NCBI GenBank assembly: GCA_016200465.1
Contig: JACQER010000026.1
Coordinates: 1-34,837 of the forward strand
Direction of reading: 5' to 3'
Source of the DNA: Gammaproteobacteria bacterium
GTDB taxonomy: Bacteria; Pseudomonadota; Gammaproteobacteria; Acidiferrobacterales; Sulfurifustaceae
DNA: 34,837 bases
Shown: positions 1 through 10,278 of the stretch, piece after piece
How positions within the stretch are numbered: the stretch's first letter is position 1
How the letters are laid out: every line of letters starts with the position of its first letter
Position numbers and translations under genes: made by a program
Notes under the pieces: generated by a model
Told to the model about the DNA's origin: nothing
Databases searched by the model: none
Seen by the model: only the letters and a program-made list of their open reading frames with translations

Positions 1-2
1 AA

Positions 3-1100
3 CTGTGGCGCGAGCACGGCTATCGGGAAATCCGCACGCCGCAACTCGTCGACCGCTCGCTGTGGGAGAAGTCGGGCCACTGGGAGAAATTCCACAGCGA
101 CATGTTCATTACCGAGTCGGAAAAGCGGCTCTATGCCGTCAAGCCGATGAACTGTCCGTGTCACATCCAGATTTACAACCAGGGACTCAAAAGTTACCGC
201 GATCTGCCGCTGCGGCTGGCGGAATTCGGCTCCTGCCACCGCAACGAACAGTCGGGCGCGTTGCACGGATTGCTGCGGCTGCGTAACTTCGTGCAGGACG
301 ATGCGCATATTTTCTGCACCGAAAATCAGATCCAGCCGGAAGTGTCGGCCTTCATTGACCTGCTGCACCGGGTCTATGCCGACTTCGGCTTCCAGCACAT
401 CATCTACAAGCTGTCCACGCGTCCGCCCAACCGGATTGGCTCGGACGAAATCTGGGACAAGGCCGAACATGCCCTGGAGCAGGCGCTCAATGCCAAAGGG
501 CTCCAGTGGGACTTGCAGCCGGGGGAGGGGGCGTTTTACGGGCCCAAGATCGAGTTCTCCCTGAAAGACAGCCTGGGACGCATCTGGCAGTGCGGCACCA
601 TCCAGGTGGATTTCTCCATGCCCGGCCGGCTGGGAGCGACCTATATCGCCGAGGACGGCAGCAAGCAGGTTCCGGTCATGCTGCACCGGGCCATTTTGGG
701 CTCGTTGGAGCGGTTTATCGGCATCCTGATCGAGGAACATGCCGGCGCGCTGCCGACCTGGCTGGCGCCAGTCCAGGCCGTCGTCCTGACCATTACCGAC
801 GATCAAGAGCAGGCCGCCGGCCAGATCGAGAAAACCCTGCGCCATCAGGGCTGGCGGGTCGAATCCGACTTGAGAAACGAGAAAATAGGCTTTAAAATTC
901 GGGAACATACCTTGCAGCGCATCCCCTACATGCTGGTGATCGGCAAGAAGGAAGCGCAGGAAGGTACCCTAGCCGTGCGCACGCGCAAGGGTGAGGATCT
1001 GGGCGCCATGACGCCGGAGGCGTTTCACGCCATGCTCACCCGGGAGACCGCGAGCCGCGGCGTTACTATTTTGGAGGAACAGAAACATCGCGACGGATAA
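3..1100 (+). CDS. thrS: Threonine--tRNA ligase, C-terminal part (5' end outside window)
   Basis: Cytoplasmic class II synthetase that charges tRNA-Thr. The reading frame is open from the first bases of the window, so only the catalytic core and anticodon-binding domain (about 365 residues) are seen; the TGS and editing domains lie upstream. Visible: the NCPCH zinc-ligand segment near base 150, motif 2 ([11 protein letters not shown], near 225-255), the QDDAHIF segment near 295, and motif 3 ([11 protein letters not shown], near 682-715). The C-terminal anticodon-binding domain follows ([22 protein letters not shown]). Sequence and order match proteobacterial ThrS throughout. The 3' end overlaps the infC start by 14 bases, so translation of the two is probably coupled. 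Identification is secure; the true start is not in the window. Confidence 0.98.
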   Translation: MWREHGYREIRTPQLVDRSLWEKSGHWEKFHSDMFITESEKRLYAVKPMNCPCHIQIYNQGLKSYRDLPLRLAEFGSCHRNEQSGALHGLLRLRNFVQDDAHIFCTENQIQPEVSAFIDLLHRVYADFGFQHIIYKLSTRPPNRIGSDEIWDKAEHALEQALNAKGLQWDLQPGEGAFYGPKIEFSLKDSLGRIWQCGTIQVDFSMPGRLGATYIAEDGSKQVPVMLHRAILGSLERFIGILIEEHAGALPTWLAPVQAVVLTITDDQEQAAGQIEKTLRHQGWRVESDLRNEKIGFKIREHTLQRIPYMLVIGKKEAQEGTLAVRTRKGEDLGAMTPEAFHAMLTRETASRGVTILEEQKHRDG

Positions 1101-1683
1101 AGAAGTTCGTGTCAACGGGCGCATCAACGCCCCGAAAATCAGGTTGATCGGCAGTGATGGCCAGCAGGTTGGCATAGTTTCCGTGAATGATGCGTTGCGC
1201 CGCGCCGAGGAAGCTGGCCTCGATCTCGTCGAAATTTCACCCAACGCGGTGCCGCCGGTTTGCCGGATCATGGATTTCGGCAAGTATCAGTACGAGGAAA
1301 GCAAGCGCAAGCACGCGGCGAAGCGCAAGCAAAAGCAGATTCAGGTGAAGGAAGTCAAATTCCGACCCGGCACCGACATCGGCGATTACCAGACCAAGCT
1401 GCGCAATCTGGTCCGCTTTCTGGAAGAGGGTAACAAGGCCAAGATCACGCTGCGTTTCCGGGGACGCGAACTGGCGCATCAGGAGCTCGGCATCGAGATG
1501 CTGAAGCGTCTGGAAGGCGATCTCAAGGATTACGGCGTGGTGGAACAGCACCCGCGCATGGAAGGCAAACAGATGGTGATGGTGTTCAACCCCAAACCGG
1601 GCGCCGGCAAGACCGTCAAGAGCGAGAAGCCCGCGCCGAAGGCGGAACCGAAGGCTGAACCCAAAACCAAGACGGCCACCTAG
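1087..1683 (+). CDS. infC: Translation initiation factor IF-3, AUC start codon
   Basis: IF-3 binds the 30S subunit, prevents premature 50S joining and proofreads initiator tRNA and start codon. The 198-residue product has the N domain ([27 protein letters not shown]), the lysine-rich linker and the C domain ([26 protein letters not shown]). I chose the ATC at 1087 because a strong GGAGG (1073-1077) sits nine bases before it, and because starting at the first ATG (1150) would delete the conserved N-terminal residues encoded at 1105-1143. AUU/AUC/AUA starts are the known hallmark of infC and are the basis of its autorepression by IF-3. The start overlaps thrS by 14 bases. A Lys/Pro/Ala/Glu-rich tail of about 25 residues extends past the usual C terminus. 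Confidence 0.95.
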   Translation: MATDKEVRVNGRINAPKIRLIGSDGQQVGIVSVNDALRRAEEAGLDLVEISPNAVPPVCRIMDFGKYQYEESKRKHAAKRKQKQIQVKEVKFRPGTDIGDYQTKLRNLVRFLEEGNKAKITLRFRGRELAHQELGIEMLKRLEGDLKDYGVVEQHPRMEGKQMVMVFNPKPGAGKTVKSEKPAPKAEPKAEPKTKTAT

Positions 1684-1760
1684 CCGTAGAAGTTTTTATT
1701 AAATCGCGACCGAACGGGCCACGCATGTGCCCGCAGGCGCTTAACCGAAGGAGTACAAAC

Positions 1761-1958
1761 ATGCCCAAGCTGAAAACCAACCGCGCTGCCGCCAAGCGCT
1801 TCAAAAAGACGGCGAGCGGCGGATTCAAGCGCTCGCATTCGCATCTGCGACACATCCTCACCAAGAAAAGCGCCAAGCGCAAACGTCATCTGCGCGGCAC
1901 CATCATGGTGCACGGCACTGACACCGGCCGCCTGCGGCAATTACTGCCGCACAGCTGA
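1761..1958 (+). CDS. rpmI: 50S ribosomal protein L35
   Basis: Small basic protein of the large ribosomal subunit, 65 residues, which is the normal length. It begins [15 protein letters not shown] and carries the conserved [17 protein letters not shown] segment. The ATG at 1761 follows an AAGGAG (1748-1753) at good spacing, so the in-frame GTG/ATG further upstream is not used. The 77-base gap after infC is where L20-mediated feedback acts in Escherichia coli, but I could not derive the pseudoknot here by eye. rplT follows after 13 bases. Confidence 0.97.
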   Translation: MPKLKTNRAAAKRFKKTASGGFKRSHSHLRHILTKKSAKRKRHLRGTIMVHGTDTGRLRQLLPHS

Positions 1959-1971
1959 GGAGGAATAGCCC

Positions 1972-2331
1972 ATGCCAAGAGTCAAACGTGGAGTCACCGC
2001 CGGCGCGCGCCACAAGAAGGTGCTGTCGCAGGCCAAGGGTTATTACAACGCACGCCGCAAGGTCTATCGCGTCGCCAAGCAGGCGGTCGCCAAGTCCGGA
2101 CAGTATGCGTACCGCGACCGTCGCGTCCGCAAGCGCGAATTCCGCGCGCTGTGGATCGCGCGCATCAACGCCGCGGCGCGTGAATGCGGTCTCTCCTACA
2201 GCCGATTTATGAACGGACTGAAAAAGGCCACGATCGATATCGACCGCAAGGTTCTGGCCGATATCGCGGTGTACGATAAAAAGTCCTTTTCCGTTCTGGC
2301 AGACAAAGCCAAGGCAGCCCTGGCCGCCTGA
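1972..2331 (+). CDS. rplT: 50S ribosomal protein L20
   Basis: Large-subunit assembly protein, 119 residues, full length. Starts [18 protein letters not shown] and contains the typical [17 protein letters not shown] and [13 protein letters not shown] segments. A strong GAGGAGG overlapping the rpmI stop supports the ATG at 1972. In Escherichia coli L20 represses its own operon. A strong intrinsic terminator lies 45 bases downstream, so the ribosomal part of the operon ends or is attenuated here. Confidence 0.98.
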   Translation: MPRVKRGVTAGARHKKVLSQAKGYYNARRKVYRVAKQAVAKSGQYAYRDRRVRKREFRALWIARINAAARECGLSYSRFMNGLKKATIDIDRKVLADIAVYDKKSFSVLADKAKAALAA

Positions 2332-2375
2332 GCCGGCGAGGTGGCGCGAGCCGCCTCACGAAGCAATTGTCACCG

Positions 2376-2408
2376 AAAGGGAAAGGTCTACCGACCTTTC
2401 CCTTTTTT
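2376..2408 (+). terminator. Rho-independent terminator between rplT and pheS
   Basis: Perfect 10-bp stem GGGAAAGGTC (2379-2388) / GACCTTTCCC (2393-2402), loop TACC, extended by AAA/TTT to 13 bp, followed directly by six T (2403-2408). It ends 25 bases before the pheS start. In Escherichia coli this gap holds the pheM leader and the pheST attenuator; no Phe-rich leader peptide is visible here, so it may be a plain, partly read-through terminator. Confidence 0.9.
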
Positions 2409-2420
2409 ATTTGCAGCTGA

Positions 2421-3473
<1,053 letters not shown>

Positions 3474-3475
3474 CC

Positions 3476-5854
3476 ATGAAGATCAGCGAAAAATGGCTGC
3501 GTGAATGGATAGCGCCGAAGCTCGATGCCCGGGCGCTGGCGGATCGTCTGACCATGGCCGGGCTGGAAGTCGGCGCCATCGAACCGGTCGCGCCGAATCT
3601 GGAGCACGTCGTGGTCGGCGAGATCGTTTCCATCGCGCCGCATCCCTCGGCCGACAAGCTCAGGCTCTGCCGCGTGAACGTCGGCAAAAACAAAATCCTC
3701 GACATCGTATGCGGCGCCGCCAACGCCGCCGCCGGCATGAAAGCGCCCGTGGCGTTGGAAGGCGCGGTCATGCCGAATGGAATGAAAATCAAAAAAACGG
3801 AAATCCGCGGGGCGGCTTCATCCGGCATGCTTTGCTCGGCGAGCGAGCTGGGTATCGCGGAATCTTCGGAGGGTTTACTGTCCCTCGATCGCGATGCCAG
3901 GCCGGGTATGTCCATTACCGATTATCTCGGACTCGACGACACCACGCTGGAGATCGATCTCACGCCCAATCGCGGCGATTGTCTGAGCGTCGCCGGCCTT
4001 GCCAGGGAAGTGGCGGCACTGACCGGCGCCAGGATCAAGCCACCGGTCGTCAAGCGCGTCAGCGCCAAGGCGCGCCGCAAAGTTTCCATCAAGCTCGATG
4101 CGGGGCAGGATTGCCCGCGCTATGTCGGCCGGGTCATTAGCGATATCGATCCCGCCGCGATCACGCCGTTGTGGATGAAGGAAAAACTCCGCCGCAGCGG
4201 CCTGCGCAGCATCCATCCGGTTGTCGATGTCACCAATTACGTCATGCTCGAGCTCGGCCAACACATGCATGCGTTCGATCTCGACAAACTGCAGGGCGCG
4301 ATTCATGTGCGACATGCCGTCGAAAACGAATCGCTTGAACTGCTCGATGGCAAGCGGATCAATCCGGAGCCGGGCAGTCTGCTGATCGCCGATGACCGCC
4401 AGCCTCTGGCGCTGGCCGGGATCATGGGTGGCCTTTCGTCCGCCGTCAGCGATACCACGCACCATCTGTTTCTCGAGAGCGCCTGGTTCCGGCCGGAGAC
4501 GATTTCAGTTCGCGCGCGGTCGCACGGATTGCAGACCGATTCGTCGCAACGTTTTGAACGCGGCGTCGATCCTGAATTGCCGGCACGCGCCATGGAACGG
4601 GCGACCGCGTTACTGCTGGCCATCGTCGGCGGCAAACCGGGACCTATTACCGAACAAACCGTGCGGCGTCATCTGCCGCGCGTAACCCCCGTGCTGTTGA
4701 GGGCCGATCGTATCCAGCGCCTGCTGGGCATGGCGATACCGCCCAGGATCGTCGAAAACATTCTTGCGCGTCTCGGCATGAAGTTGAAAAAATCCGGCAA
4801 GAACTGGACCGTCATTCCGCCGTCCTGGCGTTTCGACATCAGCCGCGAGGTGGATCTGATCGAGGAGATCGCGCGGGTTCATGGGTATGACAAGTTCCCG
4901 TCACGCCAGCCGCGCATGGCCATGGCCGCGCGCCCGGTGCCGGAATCCGATGTCGATGAACCGCGTCTGCGCGCGGCGCTGGTGGATCGCGACTACCAGG
5001 AAGTCATTACCTACAGTTTTGTCGATCCCAAAATCCAGGCCATGCTCGATCCCGGCGTCACGCCGTTGCCGCTGGCCAACCCGATCAGCGCCGACATGGC
5101 GGTTATGCGCACCTCGCTCTGGCCCGGGCTGCTCCAGGCCATTCTCTACAACCAGAACCGCCAGCAGACGCGATTGCGGTTGTTTGAACTCGGGCGTCGT
5201 TTCCTGGCCCGGGATGACGACCTGACTCAGGAGTACGTGCTGGGTGGAGCGGTTTCGGGCGACGCCACGCCCGAGCAATGGGGCGCGCCCCGGCGCGCAG
5301 CCGATTTCCATGACGTTAAGTCCGATATCGAGGCCTTGCTGGCGCTGGCGGGCATGGATGAGGAGGCGCAATTCCGACCCGTCCGGCACGCGGCGCTGCA
5401 TCCCGGACAGGCAGCGGAAATCCTGTACCAGGGCCAGCAGCTGGGTCTGGTGGGTCTGCTGCATCCGGCGCTTCAGGCCGGGCTCGGACTGTCCCAACCG
5501 GCGGTTTTGTTCGAGCTCCGACTGTCAATCCTGCAGCAGCAGAAGCTCCCTGTCTTCCGGGATTTTTCAAGATTTCCTGCGATCCGGCGGGATATTGCTA
5601 TCATTGTGAATGAAACCACACCGGCTCAGGCTGTGCTGGAATCGGTTCGGAACGCGGCCGGAGAGTTGCTCGTAAACCTTGAGCTATTTGACGAATATCG
5701 CGGGAAAGGTGTTGATTCCGGAAGAAAAAGTTTGGCTTTGGGCTTGACCTTGCAGCACTCTTCGCGCACTCTTAATGAGACGGATGTGGAGCAGGTGATG
5801 GCGGAGGTTATGTCCACCCTGGAATCCAAGCTGGGAGCGGTACCACGTCAATAA
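3476..5854 (+). CDS. pheT: Phenylalanine--tRNA ligase beta subunit
   Basis: Partner of PheS that provides tRNA recognition and editing; 792 residues, as in other gammaproteobacteria. It begins MKISEKWLREWI. The EMAP-type tRNA-binding domain spans about residues 40-150 (HPSADKLRLCRVNVG; GMLCSASELG), followed by the B3/B4 editing domain (IHPVVDVTNYVMLELGQHMHAFD), B5 and the catalytic-like module (RFDISREVDLIEEIARVHGYD). The C-terminal FDX-ACB anticodon-binding domain begins near FRDFSRFPAIRRDIA. The frame stays open upstream of 3476 inside pheS, but the ATG two bases after the pheS stop matches the family start. Confidence 0.97.
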   Translation: MKISEKWLREWIAPKLDARALADRLTMAGLEVGAIEPVAPNLEHVVVGEIVSIAPHPSADKLRLCRVNVGKNKILDIVCGAANAAAGMKAPVALEGAVMPNGMKIKKTEIRGAASSGMLCSASELGIAESSEGLLSLDRDARPGMSITDYLGLDDTTLEIDLTPNRGDCLSVAGLAREVAALTGARIKPPVVKRVSAKARRKVSIKLDAGQDCPRYVGRVISDIDPAAITPLWMKEKLRRSGLRSIHPVVDVTNYVMLELGQHMHAFDLDKLQGAIHVRHAVENESLELLDGKRINPEPGSLLIADDRQPLALAGIMGGLSSAVSDTTHHLFLESAWFRPETISVRARSHGLQTDSSQRFERGVDPELPARAMERATALLLAIVGGKPGPITEQTVRRHLPRVTPVLLRADRIQRLLGMAIPPRIVENILARLGMKLKKSGKNWTVIPPSWRFDISREVDLIEEIARVHGYDKFPSRQPRMAMAARPVPESDVDEPRLRAALVDRDYQEVITYSFVDPKIQAMLDPGVTPLPLANPISADMAVMRTSLWPGLLQAILYNQNRQQTRLRLFELGRRFLARDDDLTQEYVLGGAVSGDATPEQWGAPRRAADFHDVKSDIEALLALAGMDEEAQFRPVRHAALHPGQAAEILYQGQQLGLVGLLHPALQAGLGLSQPAVLFELRLSILQQQKLPVFRDFSRFPAIRRDIAIIVNETTPAQAVLESVRNAAGELLVNLELFDEYRGKGVDSGRKSLALGLTLQHSSRTLNETDVEQVMAEVMSTLESKLGAVPRQ

Positions 5855-5887
5855 GTACTTGGAGAATAAAGAAGAAGGTATAGACAT

Positions 5888-6220
5888 ATGGCGTTGACCA
5901 AAGCAGATCTTGCGGAAAACCTGTTCAATGAGCTGGGTCTTAACAAACGGGAAGCAAAGGAATTTGTCGAGTTTTTCTTCGAAAAAATCCGCACCGCCCT
6001 GGCCGAAGGCGAGCAGGTAAAGCTTTCCGGCTTCGGCAACTTCTCCCTGCGTCAGAAAAATCCCCGCCCGGGACGTAACCCCAAGACCGGCGAGGAGATT
6101 CCCATTACTGCGCGTCGCGTCGTTACCTTCCGCGCCAGCCACAAGCTCAAGGAGCGAGTCGAGCAAAACGCTCAAGCCAATCGCGAAAAGTTCAAAGCGC
6201 AGGCTGAACTAAATGCTTGA
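5888..6220 (+). CDS. ihfA: Integration host factor alpha subunit
   Basis: DNA-bending nucleoid protein that pairs with IHF beta and helps sigma-54 promoters, recombination and replication. 110 residues, starting [18 protein letters not shown]. Diagnostic IHF-alpha features are [13 protein letters not shown] and the beta-arm [13 protein letters not shown], whose proline intercalates DNA. A purine-rich GAAGAAGG precedes the ATG. The gene is 33 bases after pheT, the usual place in gammaproteobacteria. The C-terminal tail (after ERVEQN) is slightly longer than in Escherichia coli. Its stop overlaps the next gene by eight bases. Confidence 0.97.
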   Translation: MALTKADLAENLFNELGLNKREAKEFVEFFFEKIRTALAEGEQVKLSGFGNFSLRQKNPRPGRNPKTGEEIPITARRVVTFRASHKLKERVEQNAQANREKFKAQAELNA

Positions 6221-6572
6221 CCCCGGCGAGAACCACGAACTTCCCACGATACCCGGAAAGCGCTACTTCACCATCGGTGAAGTGAGTGAGCTGTGTGCCG
6301 TCAAGCCGCATGTGCTGCTGTATTGGGAGCAGGAATTCCCCCAACTCAAGCCGGTCAAACGCCGCGGCAACCGGCGTTACTATCAGCGTCATGACGTGAT
6401 TCTCATCCGCCAGATCCGCAGTCTGCTGTACGTCGAAGGTTTCACCATCAGCGGCGCGCGCAACAAGCTCGAACTGGACAATCCCGAACCCCTGGACATC
6501 AATCGTCAACAGGCCATCAAGACGCTCATCAACGAGCTGGAAGATGTTCTGGGCATGCTCAAGAAGCTCTAA
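6213..6572 (+). CDS. MerR-family transcriptional regulator (ihfA-linked)
   Basis: 119-residue DNA-binding protein with a single MerR winged-helix domain: [26 protein letters not shown], then [20 protein letters not shown] short helical tail follows ([14 protein letters not shown]), probably the dimerisation coil. There is no cysteine metal-binding loop or effector domain, so it is not a metal or drug sensor of the classical type. It overlaps ihfA by eight bases, and a regulator of this type after ihfA is common in gammaproteobacteria. Its target is unknown. Confidence 0.9.
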   Translation: MLDPGENHELPTIPGKRYFTIGEVSELCAVKPHVLLYWEQEFPQLKPVKRRGNRRYYQRHDVILIRQIRSLLYVEGFTISGARNKLELDNPEPLDINRQQAIKTLINELEDVLGMLKKL

Positions 6573-6579
6573 ATTATTC

Positions 6580-6607
6580 TTGTCTCGCGCCGATTCTCCG
6601 GTATGAT
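6580..6607 (+). promoter_or_regulatory. Candidate sigma-70 promoter for tRNA-Pro
   Basis: TTGTCT (6580-6585), 16-base spacer, TATGAT (6602-6607). The predicted start lies about 45 bases before the tRNA. Position and quality suit a stable-RNA promoter, but there is no independent evidence. Confidence 0.55.
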
Positions 6608-6660
6608 GGCGGCCGCATATCGGCTGTACATCAGCGGTTTTTTACCACGCAATAAGCAAA

Positions 6661-6738
<78 letters not shown>

Positions 6739-6795
6739 TCTAATGGCCCGTACATGCCATCCTTGGCGCGACTCACGTGGCTTCGATCAATCCCG

Positions 6796-6817
6796 GCCCG
6801 TGCATCCATGCACGGGC
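6796..6817. repeat. Perfect 10-bp inverted repeat downstream of tRNA-Pro
   Basis: GCCCGTGCAT (6796-6805) and ATGCACGGGC (6808-6817) separated by CC. It would form a stable hairpin. No T tract follows, so it is not a typical terminator, though it could protect or process the tRNA 3' trailer. Confidence 0.75.
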
Positions 6818-6827
6818 GTTCAGCGGC

Positions 6828-6852
6828 GCCGATGTACGTTAAGTACATCGGC
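6828..6852. repeat. Perfect 10-bp inverted repeat, second hairpin
   Basis: GCCGATGTAC (6828-6837), loop GTTAA, GTACATCGGC (6843-6852). It lies between the two copies of the tRNA 3' end. No T tract follows. The pairing is perfect, so chance formation is unlikely. Confidence 0.8.
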
Positions 6853-6970
6853 GAAAACCCCGCTTCACCCTCTCGCCCCGACCAATTTAATTACCTTCAA
6901 GTATTACCTTCCTCTCTGTTGAACGTTCCAGCCCCTGAACCCGTTGTTCGTGCTGGGGAAATGGCCACGC

Positions 6971-6986
6971 TGGCGCGGTTCTTGCC
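6971..6986 (+). promoter_or_regulatory. Candidate sigma-54 promoter of the GGDEF gene
   Basis: TGGCGCGGTTCTTGCC: GG and GC are exactly ten bases apart, as required, and 10 of 12 informative consensus positions match. The predicted start is near 6997, about 25 bases before the gene. A second inverted repeat follows at 6992-7013. Confidence 0.6.
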
Positions 6987-6991
6987 TGTAT

Positions 6992-7013
6992 TTTTGATCA
7001 AGGACGATCAAAA
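6992..7013. repeat. Perfect 8-bp inverted repeat at the predicted transcription start
   Basis: TTTTGATC (6992-6999), spacer AAGGAC, GATCAAAA (7006-7013). It spans the predicted +1 of the sigma-54 promoter and ends nine bases before the gene. It could be an operator or a 5' hairpin covering the ribosome site. Confidence 0.6.
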
Positions 7014-7021
7014 CGCAGGGT

Positions 7022-8746
7022 GTGGCCCAGAACCGTATACCGGACAACGTGACGAACGCAGAAATTCAACGAAGGGAAATGGCGAGCAACGCCCAGGCGG
7101 TGCGCATCATCGCGACCGGTTTTGCCGCGCTGATCGTGCTGATGATTGCACTGGTAATTTTCGGCCTGGTGCGGCTGAACGAGGTGTACAAAACGGTCAA
7201 CGAGATCGTCACCGTCGAACACGTGGCCATCAAATCGCTGTATATCATGCAGGGCGCATCGCGTGAGCGCGCCATGCTGGTTCACAAAATTGCCCAGACG
7301 GAAGACCCGTTCGACCGGGAAGAACTGATACAGCGCTTCTACGATCAGGCGTCCGTGTTCGTCCAGGCGCGGCAGGATATGCAAGCCCTGCGTCGGTCGG
7401 AGGAAGAAAAATCGCTTCTCGAAAAGTTGTACGCTGGGACCAGTACGACGGCGCCACTTCTGCAACAGGTCGTCAATCTGGTGCAAAACGGTCAACTTGC
7501 CGAGGCGAGACGCCTCCTGTCGGAGAAGGCATTGCCGGCGCAGACGCGCGTGATCCAATCTGTGACACAGATGCTCGAATATGAGCTGAGCAAATCCACA
7601 AAAATGGCCGATACCGCGCGACAAAAACAGCAGCAGGGCGGTTGGTTCATGATCGCCAGCGGCGCCGGGGTCATTGTGCTGAGCGGCCTGATTGCGCTGT
7701 TTGTCATACGTCGTCTTTCGGATCTGGTGCAAAATCTCGTGCATACCTCGGGCGATCTTCGAATCGCACTAAGGGATCTGCAGTTCGAAAAGCAGGCGCT
7801 CGATGAGCACAGCATCGTAAGTATCACCGACGCGGACGGAAACATCACCTACGTCAACCAGAAGTTCATCGACGCCAGCGGCTATACGCGAGAAGAATTA
7901 CTGGGTCAGAATCATCGCCTTCTCAAGTCCGACCACCATCCACCGTCATTCTTCGAAGACCTGTGGGAGACGATATCGTCCGGTCATGTGTGGCACGGGC
8001 AGATCTGCAATCGGGCCAGGAACGGCACACGCTATTGGGTGGAAACCACCATCGTGCCGTTTCTGGACGACGCCGGCCTGCCATACCAGTATGTCTCGAT
8101 CCGGACGGAAATTACCCCAATGAAGGAAGCCGAGCGGATGCTCCAGCAAAGCAAGGAACAGCTCGAGACCATGGTGCAGGAGCGCACCAACGAACTGGCC
8201 AGGACCAATAGTGAATTGCAATCCGAGATCGATCGGCGCAAGCAGCTGGAGGAAAATTTACGCAGTCTGGCGATCACGGACACCCTCACCGGGATTCATA
8301 ACCGGCGGAAATTCGACGAGGCCCTGGGTTCGGAAATGAGCCGCGCGGGGCGTTATGACACGCCGCTTTCCTTGGTCATGTTCGACATCGACCATTTCAA
8401 GCAGATCAACGACACGCGCGGCCATCTGGTCGGCGACAGGATTCTTGCAGCGTTGGCCGCCTTTGTCGCCGAAATGATCCGCTCCCACGACGTATTCGCG
8501 CGCTACGGCGGGGAGGAGTTCGTGATCCTGGCGCCCAACACCGACATGAACGGATGTCGCAAACTGGCGGAAAAACTGCGTGCCGCGATCGAACGGCATG
8601 CCTTTACAGGCATCCAACACGTCACGTGCAGTTTCGGGCTGGCCGATCACAAGCGCGGCGACACGGCCGCCGGTTTCCTGCGCCGGGCTGACGTGGCGCT
8701 TTACCGCGCGAAAAAGAACGGGCGCAACCGGGTGGAGGAAGAGTAA
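7022..8746 (+). CDS. Membrane diguanylate cyclase, 4HB-PAS-GGDEF
   Basis: Predicted to make the second messenger c-di-GMP. Domains over 574 residues: TM1 about 28-50, a periplasmic all-helical region (51-206, resembling the four-helix-bundle sensor of chemoreceptors), TM2 about 208-229, PAS about 255-370 ([32 protein letters not shown]), a coiled coil 368-415 and GGDEF 416-574. The active site is GGEEF at 496-500, an active variant. An inhibitory RxxD I-site (RSHD, 487-490) lies exactly five residues before it, so product inhibition is expected. The start is uncertain: GTG 7022 has a poor ribosome site, and ATG 7079 is an alternative that keeps TM1. A sigma-54-like promoter precedes it. It is separate from the surE-rpoS genes downstream. 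Confidence 0.92.
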   Translation: MAQNRIPDNVTNAEIQRREMASNAQAVRIIATGFAALIVLMIALVIFGLVRLNEVYKTVNEIVTVEHVAIKSLYIMQGASRERAMLVHKIAQTEDPFDREELIQRFYDQASVFVQARQDMQALRRSEEEKSLLEKLYAGTSTTAPLLQQVVNLVQNGQLAEARRLLSEKALPAQTRVIQSVTQMLEYELSKSTKMADTARQKQQQGGWFMIASGAGVIVLSGLIALFVIRRLSDLVQNLVHTSGDLRIALRDLQFEKQALDEHSIVSITDADGNITYVNQKFIDASGYTREELLGQNHRLLKSDHHPPSFFEDLWETISSGHVWHGQICNRARNGTRYWVETTIVPFLDDAGLPYQYVSIRTEITPMKEAERMLQQSKEQLETMVQERTNELARTNSELQSEIDRRKQLEENLRSLAITDTLTGIHNRRKFDEALGSEMSRAGRYDTPLSLVMFDIDHFKQINDTRGHLVGDRILAALAAFVAEMIRSHDVFARYGGEEFVILAPNTDMNGCRKLAEKLRAAIERHAFTGIQHVTCSFGLADHKRGDTAAGFLRRADVALYRAKKNGRNRVEEE

Positions 8747-8778
8747 CCGGCGACGGATCGGCCCGCGCCAGAACGGGA

Positions 8779-8807
8779 TTGGATTCCCTGCGCGATTTCT
8801 GTATCTT
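8779..8807 (+). promoter_or_regulatory. Candidate sigma-70 promoter for surE
   Basis: TTGGAT (8779-8784), 17-base spacer, TATCTT (8802-8807). The predicted start would fall about four bases before the surE ATG, giving an almost leaderless message, in keeping with the lack of a ribosome-binding site there. Sequence match is moderate. Confidence 0.35.
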
Positions 8808-8817
8808 CCCGCGCGGT

Positions 8818-9564
8818 ATGCGCATATTGCTCAGCAACGACGACGGTTATCTCGCTCCCGGGCTCGCCTGCCTCGCCCGGGCGCTGGCGCCGCTGGCGGA
8901 AATCGACGTGGTGGCGCCGGAGCGCGATCGCAGCGGCGCCAGCAACTCGCTCACGCTGACACAGCCGCTGCGCGTTCATAAGGGCGAAAACGGTTTCTAC
9001 TACGTGGACGGCACGCCGACCGATTGCGTGCACCTGGCCATTACCGGCCTGCTCGAAATGGAGCCGGACATCGTCATTGCCGGGATCAATCGCGGCGCCA
9101 ATCTCGGCGACGACGTGATCTATTCCGGCACCGTGGCGGCGGCGATGGAAGGGCGCTTCCTCGGCCTGCCGGCCATCGCCGTGTCGCTGGCGGGTAAAGC
9201 CGGGGTGAATTTTGAAACCGCGGCGCAGGTGGTGCTGCGGCTGCTCGAAAAACTTCAGCGCGATCCCTTGCCGGCGGATACCATATTGAACGTCAACGTG
9301 CCGGACGTTCCGTTCGACCAGCTTGTGGGCTTCGAGGCCACGCGACTGGGCCACCGTCACAAGGCCGAACCCGTGGTTCGCGCCGCCGACCCACACGGCA
9401 ACCCGGTTTACTGGGTAGGGGCGCCGGGGCCCGAAGCGGACGCGGGGCAGGGAACGGACTTTTATGCGATCCGTCATCGCGCCGTGTCCATAACCCCTTT
9501 GCATGTCGATCTGACCCGTTATACTGCGCTGGATCAGGTTTCAGCCTGGCTCAGGAAAATCTAG
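8818..9564 (+). CDS. surE: 5'/3'-nucleotidase SurE
   Basis: Metal-dependent phosphatase acting on nucleoside monophosphates, important in stationary-phase survival. 248 residues, close to the usual 250. It opens [16 protein letters not shown], whose adjacent Asp pair binds the metal; the conserved [13 protein letters not shown] and [19 protein letters not shown] segments follow. The ATG at 8818 gives the family N terminus; an in-frame TTG at 8779 would add 13 unrelated residues. First gene of the conserved surE-pcm-nlpD-rpoS cluster. Confidence 0.96.
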   Translation: MRILLSNDDGYLAPGLACLARALAPLAEIDVVAPERDRSGASNSLTLTQPLRVHKGENGFYYVDGTPTDCVHLAITGLLEMEPDIVIAGINRGANLGDDVIYSGTVAAAMEGRFLGLPAIAVSLAGKAGVNFETAAQVVLRLLEKLQRDPLPADTILNVNVPDVPFDQLVGFEATRLGHRHKAEPVVRAADPHGNPVYWVGAPGPEADAGQGTDFYAIRHRAVSITPLHVDLTRYTALDQVSAWLRKI

Positions 9565-9595
9565 GAAATTCGCGTACCGAACCAACCCGGCGAGA

Positions 9596-10249
9596 ATGGA
9601 CGTCCACGGCATCGGCATGACCTCGCGGCGCACCCGCGAACGACTCATCCAGCGACTGCGCGAGGAGGGCATCCGCGATGAGCGCGTCCTCGAGGCGATG
9701 CGCAACGTGCCGCGCCACCTGTTCGTCGACGAAGCGCTCGCCACCCGCGCCTACGAGGACACGGCCCTGCCCATCGGTCACGGGCAGACCATTTCCCAGC
9801 CGTATATCGTGGCGCTCATGACCCAGACGCTGCTGGCCGGCGCGCGTCTGAAAAAAGTGCTCGAGGTCGGCACCGGGTCCGGCTACCAGACGGCCGTACT
9901 CTCCCAACTCGTAGACAGCGTTTATTCCGTGGAGCGCCTCGAACCGCTGATGAAACTGGCGCGCAAGCGCCTGCGCGAAATCGGTTGCCGCAACGTCCAG
10001 ATCAAGCTCTCCGACGGCAGCTGGGGCTGGAAGGATCACGCCCCTTATGACGGGATCATCGTCACCGCCGCGCCCGCGGAAGTACCGTCGGCGCTGATCG
10101 AGCAACTGGCGCCCGGCGGCCGCCTGGTCATTCCGGTCGGCGGCCCGACGATGCAGGAGTTGCTGCTGGTGCAGAATACCGACAAGGGACTCTCCCAGGA
10201 GCGTCTTGAGCTCGTCAATTTCGTCCCGTTGGTGAGAGATTCCGTCTGA
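9596..10249 (+). CDS. pcm: Protein-L-isoaspartate O-methyltransferase
   Basis: SAM-dependent enzyme that starts repair of isoaspartyl damage in aged proteins. 217 residues. The substrate-binding segment [15 protein letters not shown] and the SAM motif [15 protein letters not shown] are intact, followed by post-motifs ([24 protein letters not shown]). ATG 9596 is used; ATG 9617 is also possible and would be closer to the Escherichia coli start. It lies 31 bases after surE and 29 before nlpD, in the stationary-phase cluster. Confidence 0.95.
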   Translation: MDVHGIGMTSRRTRERLIQRLREEGIRDERVLEAMRNVPRHLFVDEALATRAYEDTALPIGHGQTISQPYIVALMTQTLLAGARLKKVLEVGTGSGYQTAVLSQLVDSVYSVERLEPLMKLARKRLREIGCRNVQIKLSDGSWGWKDHAPYDGIIVTAAPAEVPSALIEQLAPGGRLVIPVGGPTMQELLLVQNTDKGLSQERLELVNFVPLVRDSV

Positions 10250-10278
10250 GAACGGCGCCTGCTTCCAGCACCGGGCTA

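Noticed and set aside
147-163. ThrS zinc segment reads NCPCH rather than NCPGH, an apparent extra cysteine
   Set aside because: As I recall, NCPCH occurs in ThrS of other gammaproteobacteria; it is a normal variant, not a new site.
6623-6643. GCTG-TACAT-CAGC hairpin followed by six T, as terminator of the ihfA operon
   Set aside because: The stem is only four base pairs, and it lies between the tRNA promoter and the tRNA, where a working terminator would block the tRNA.
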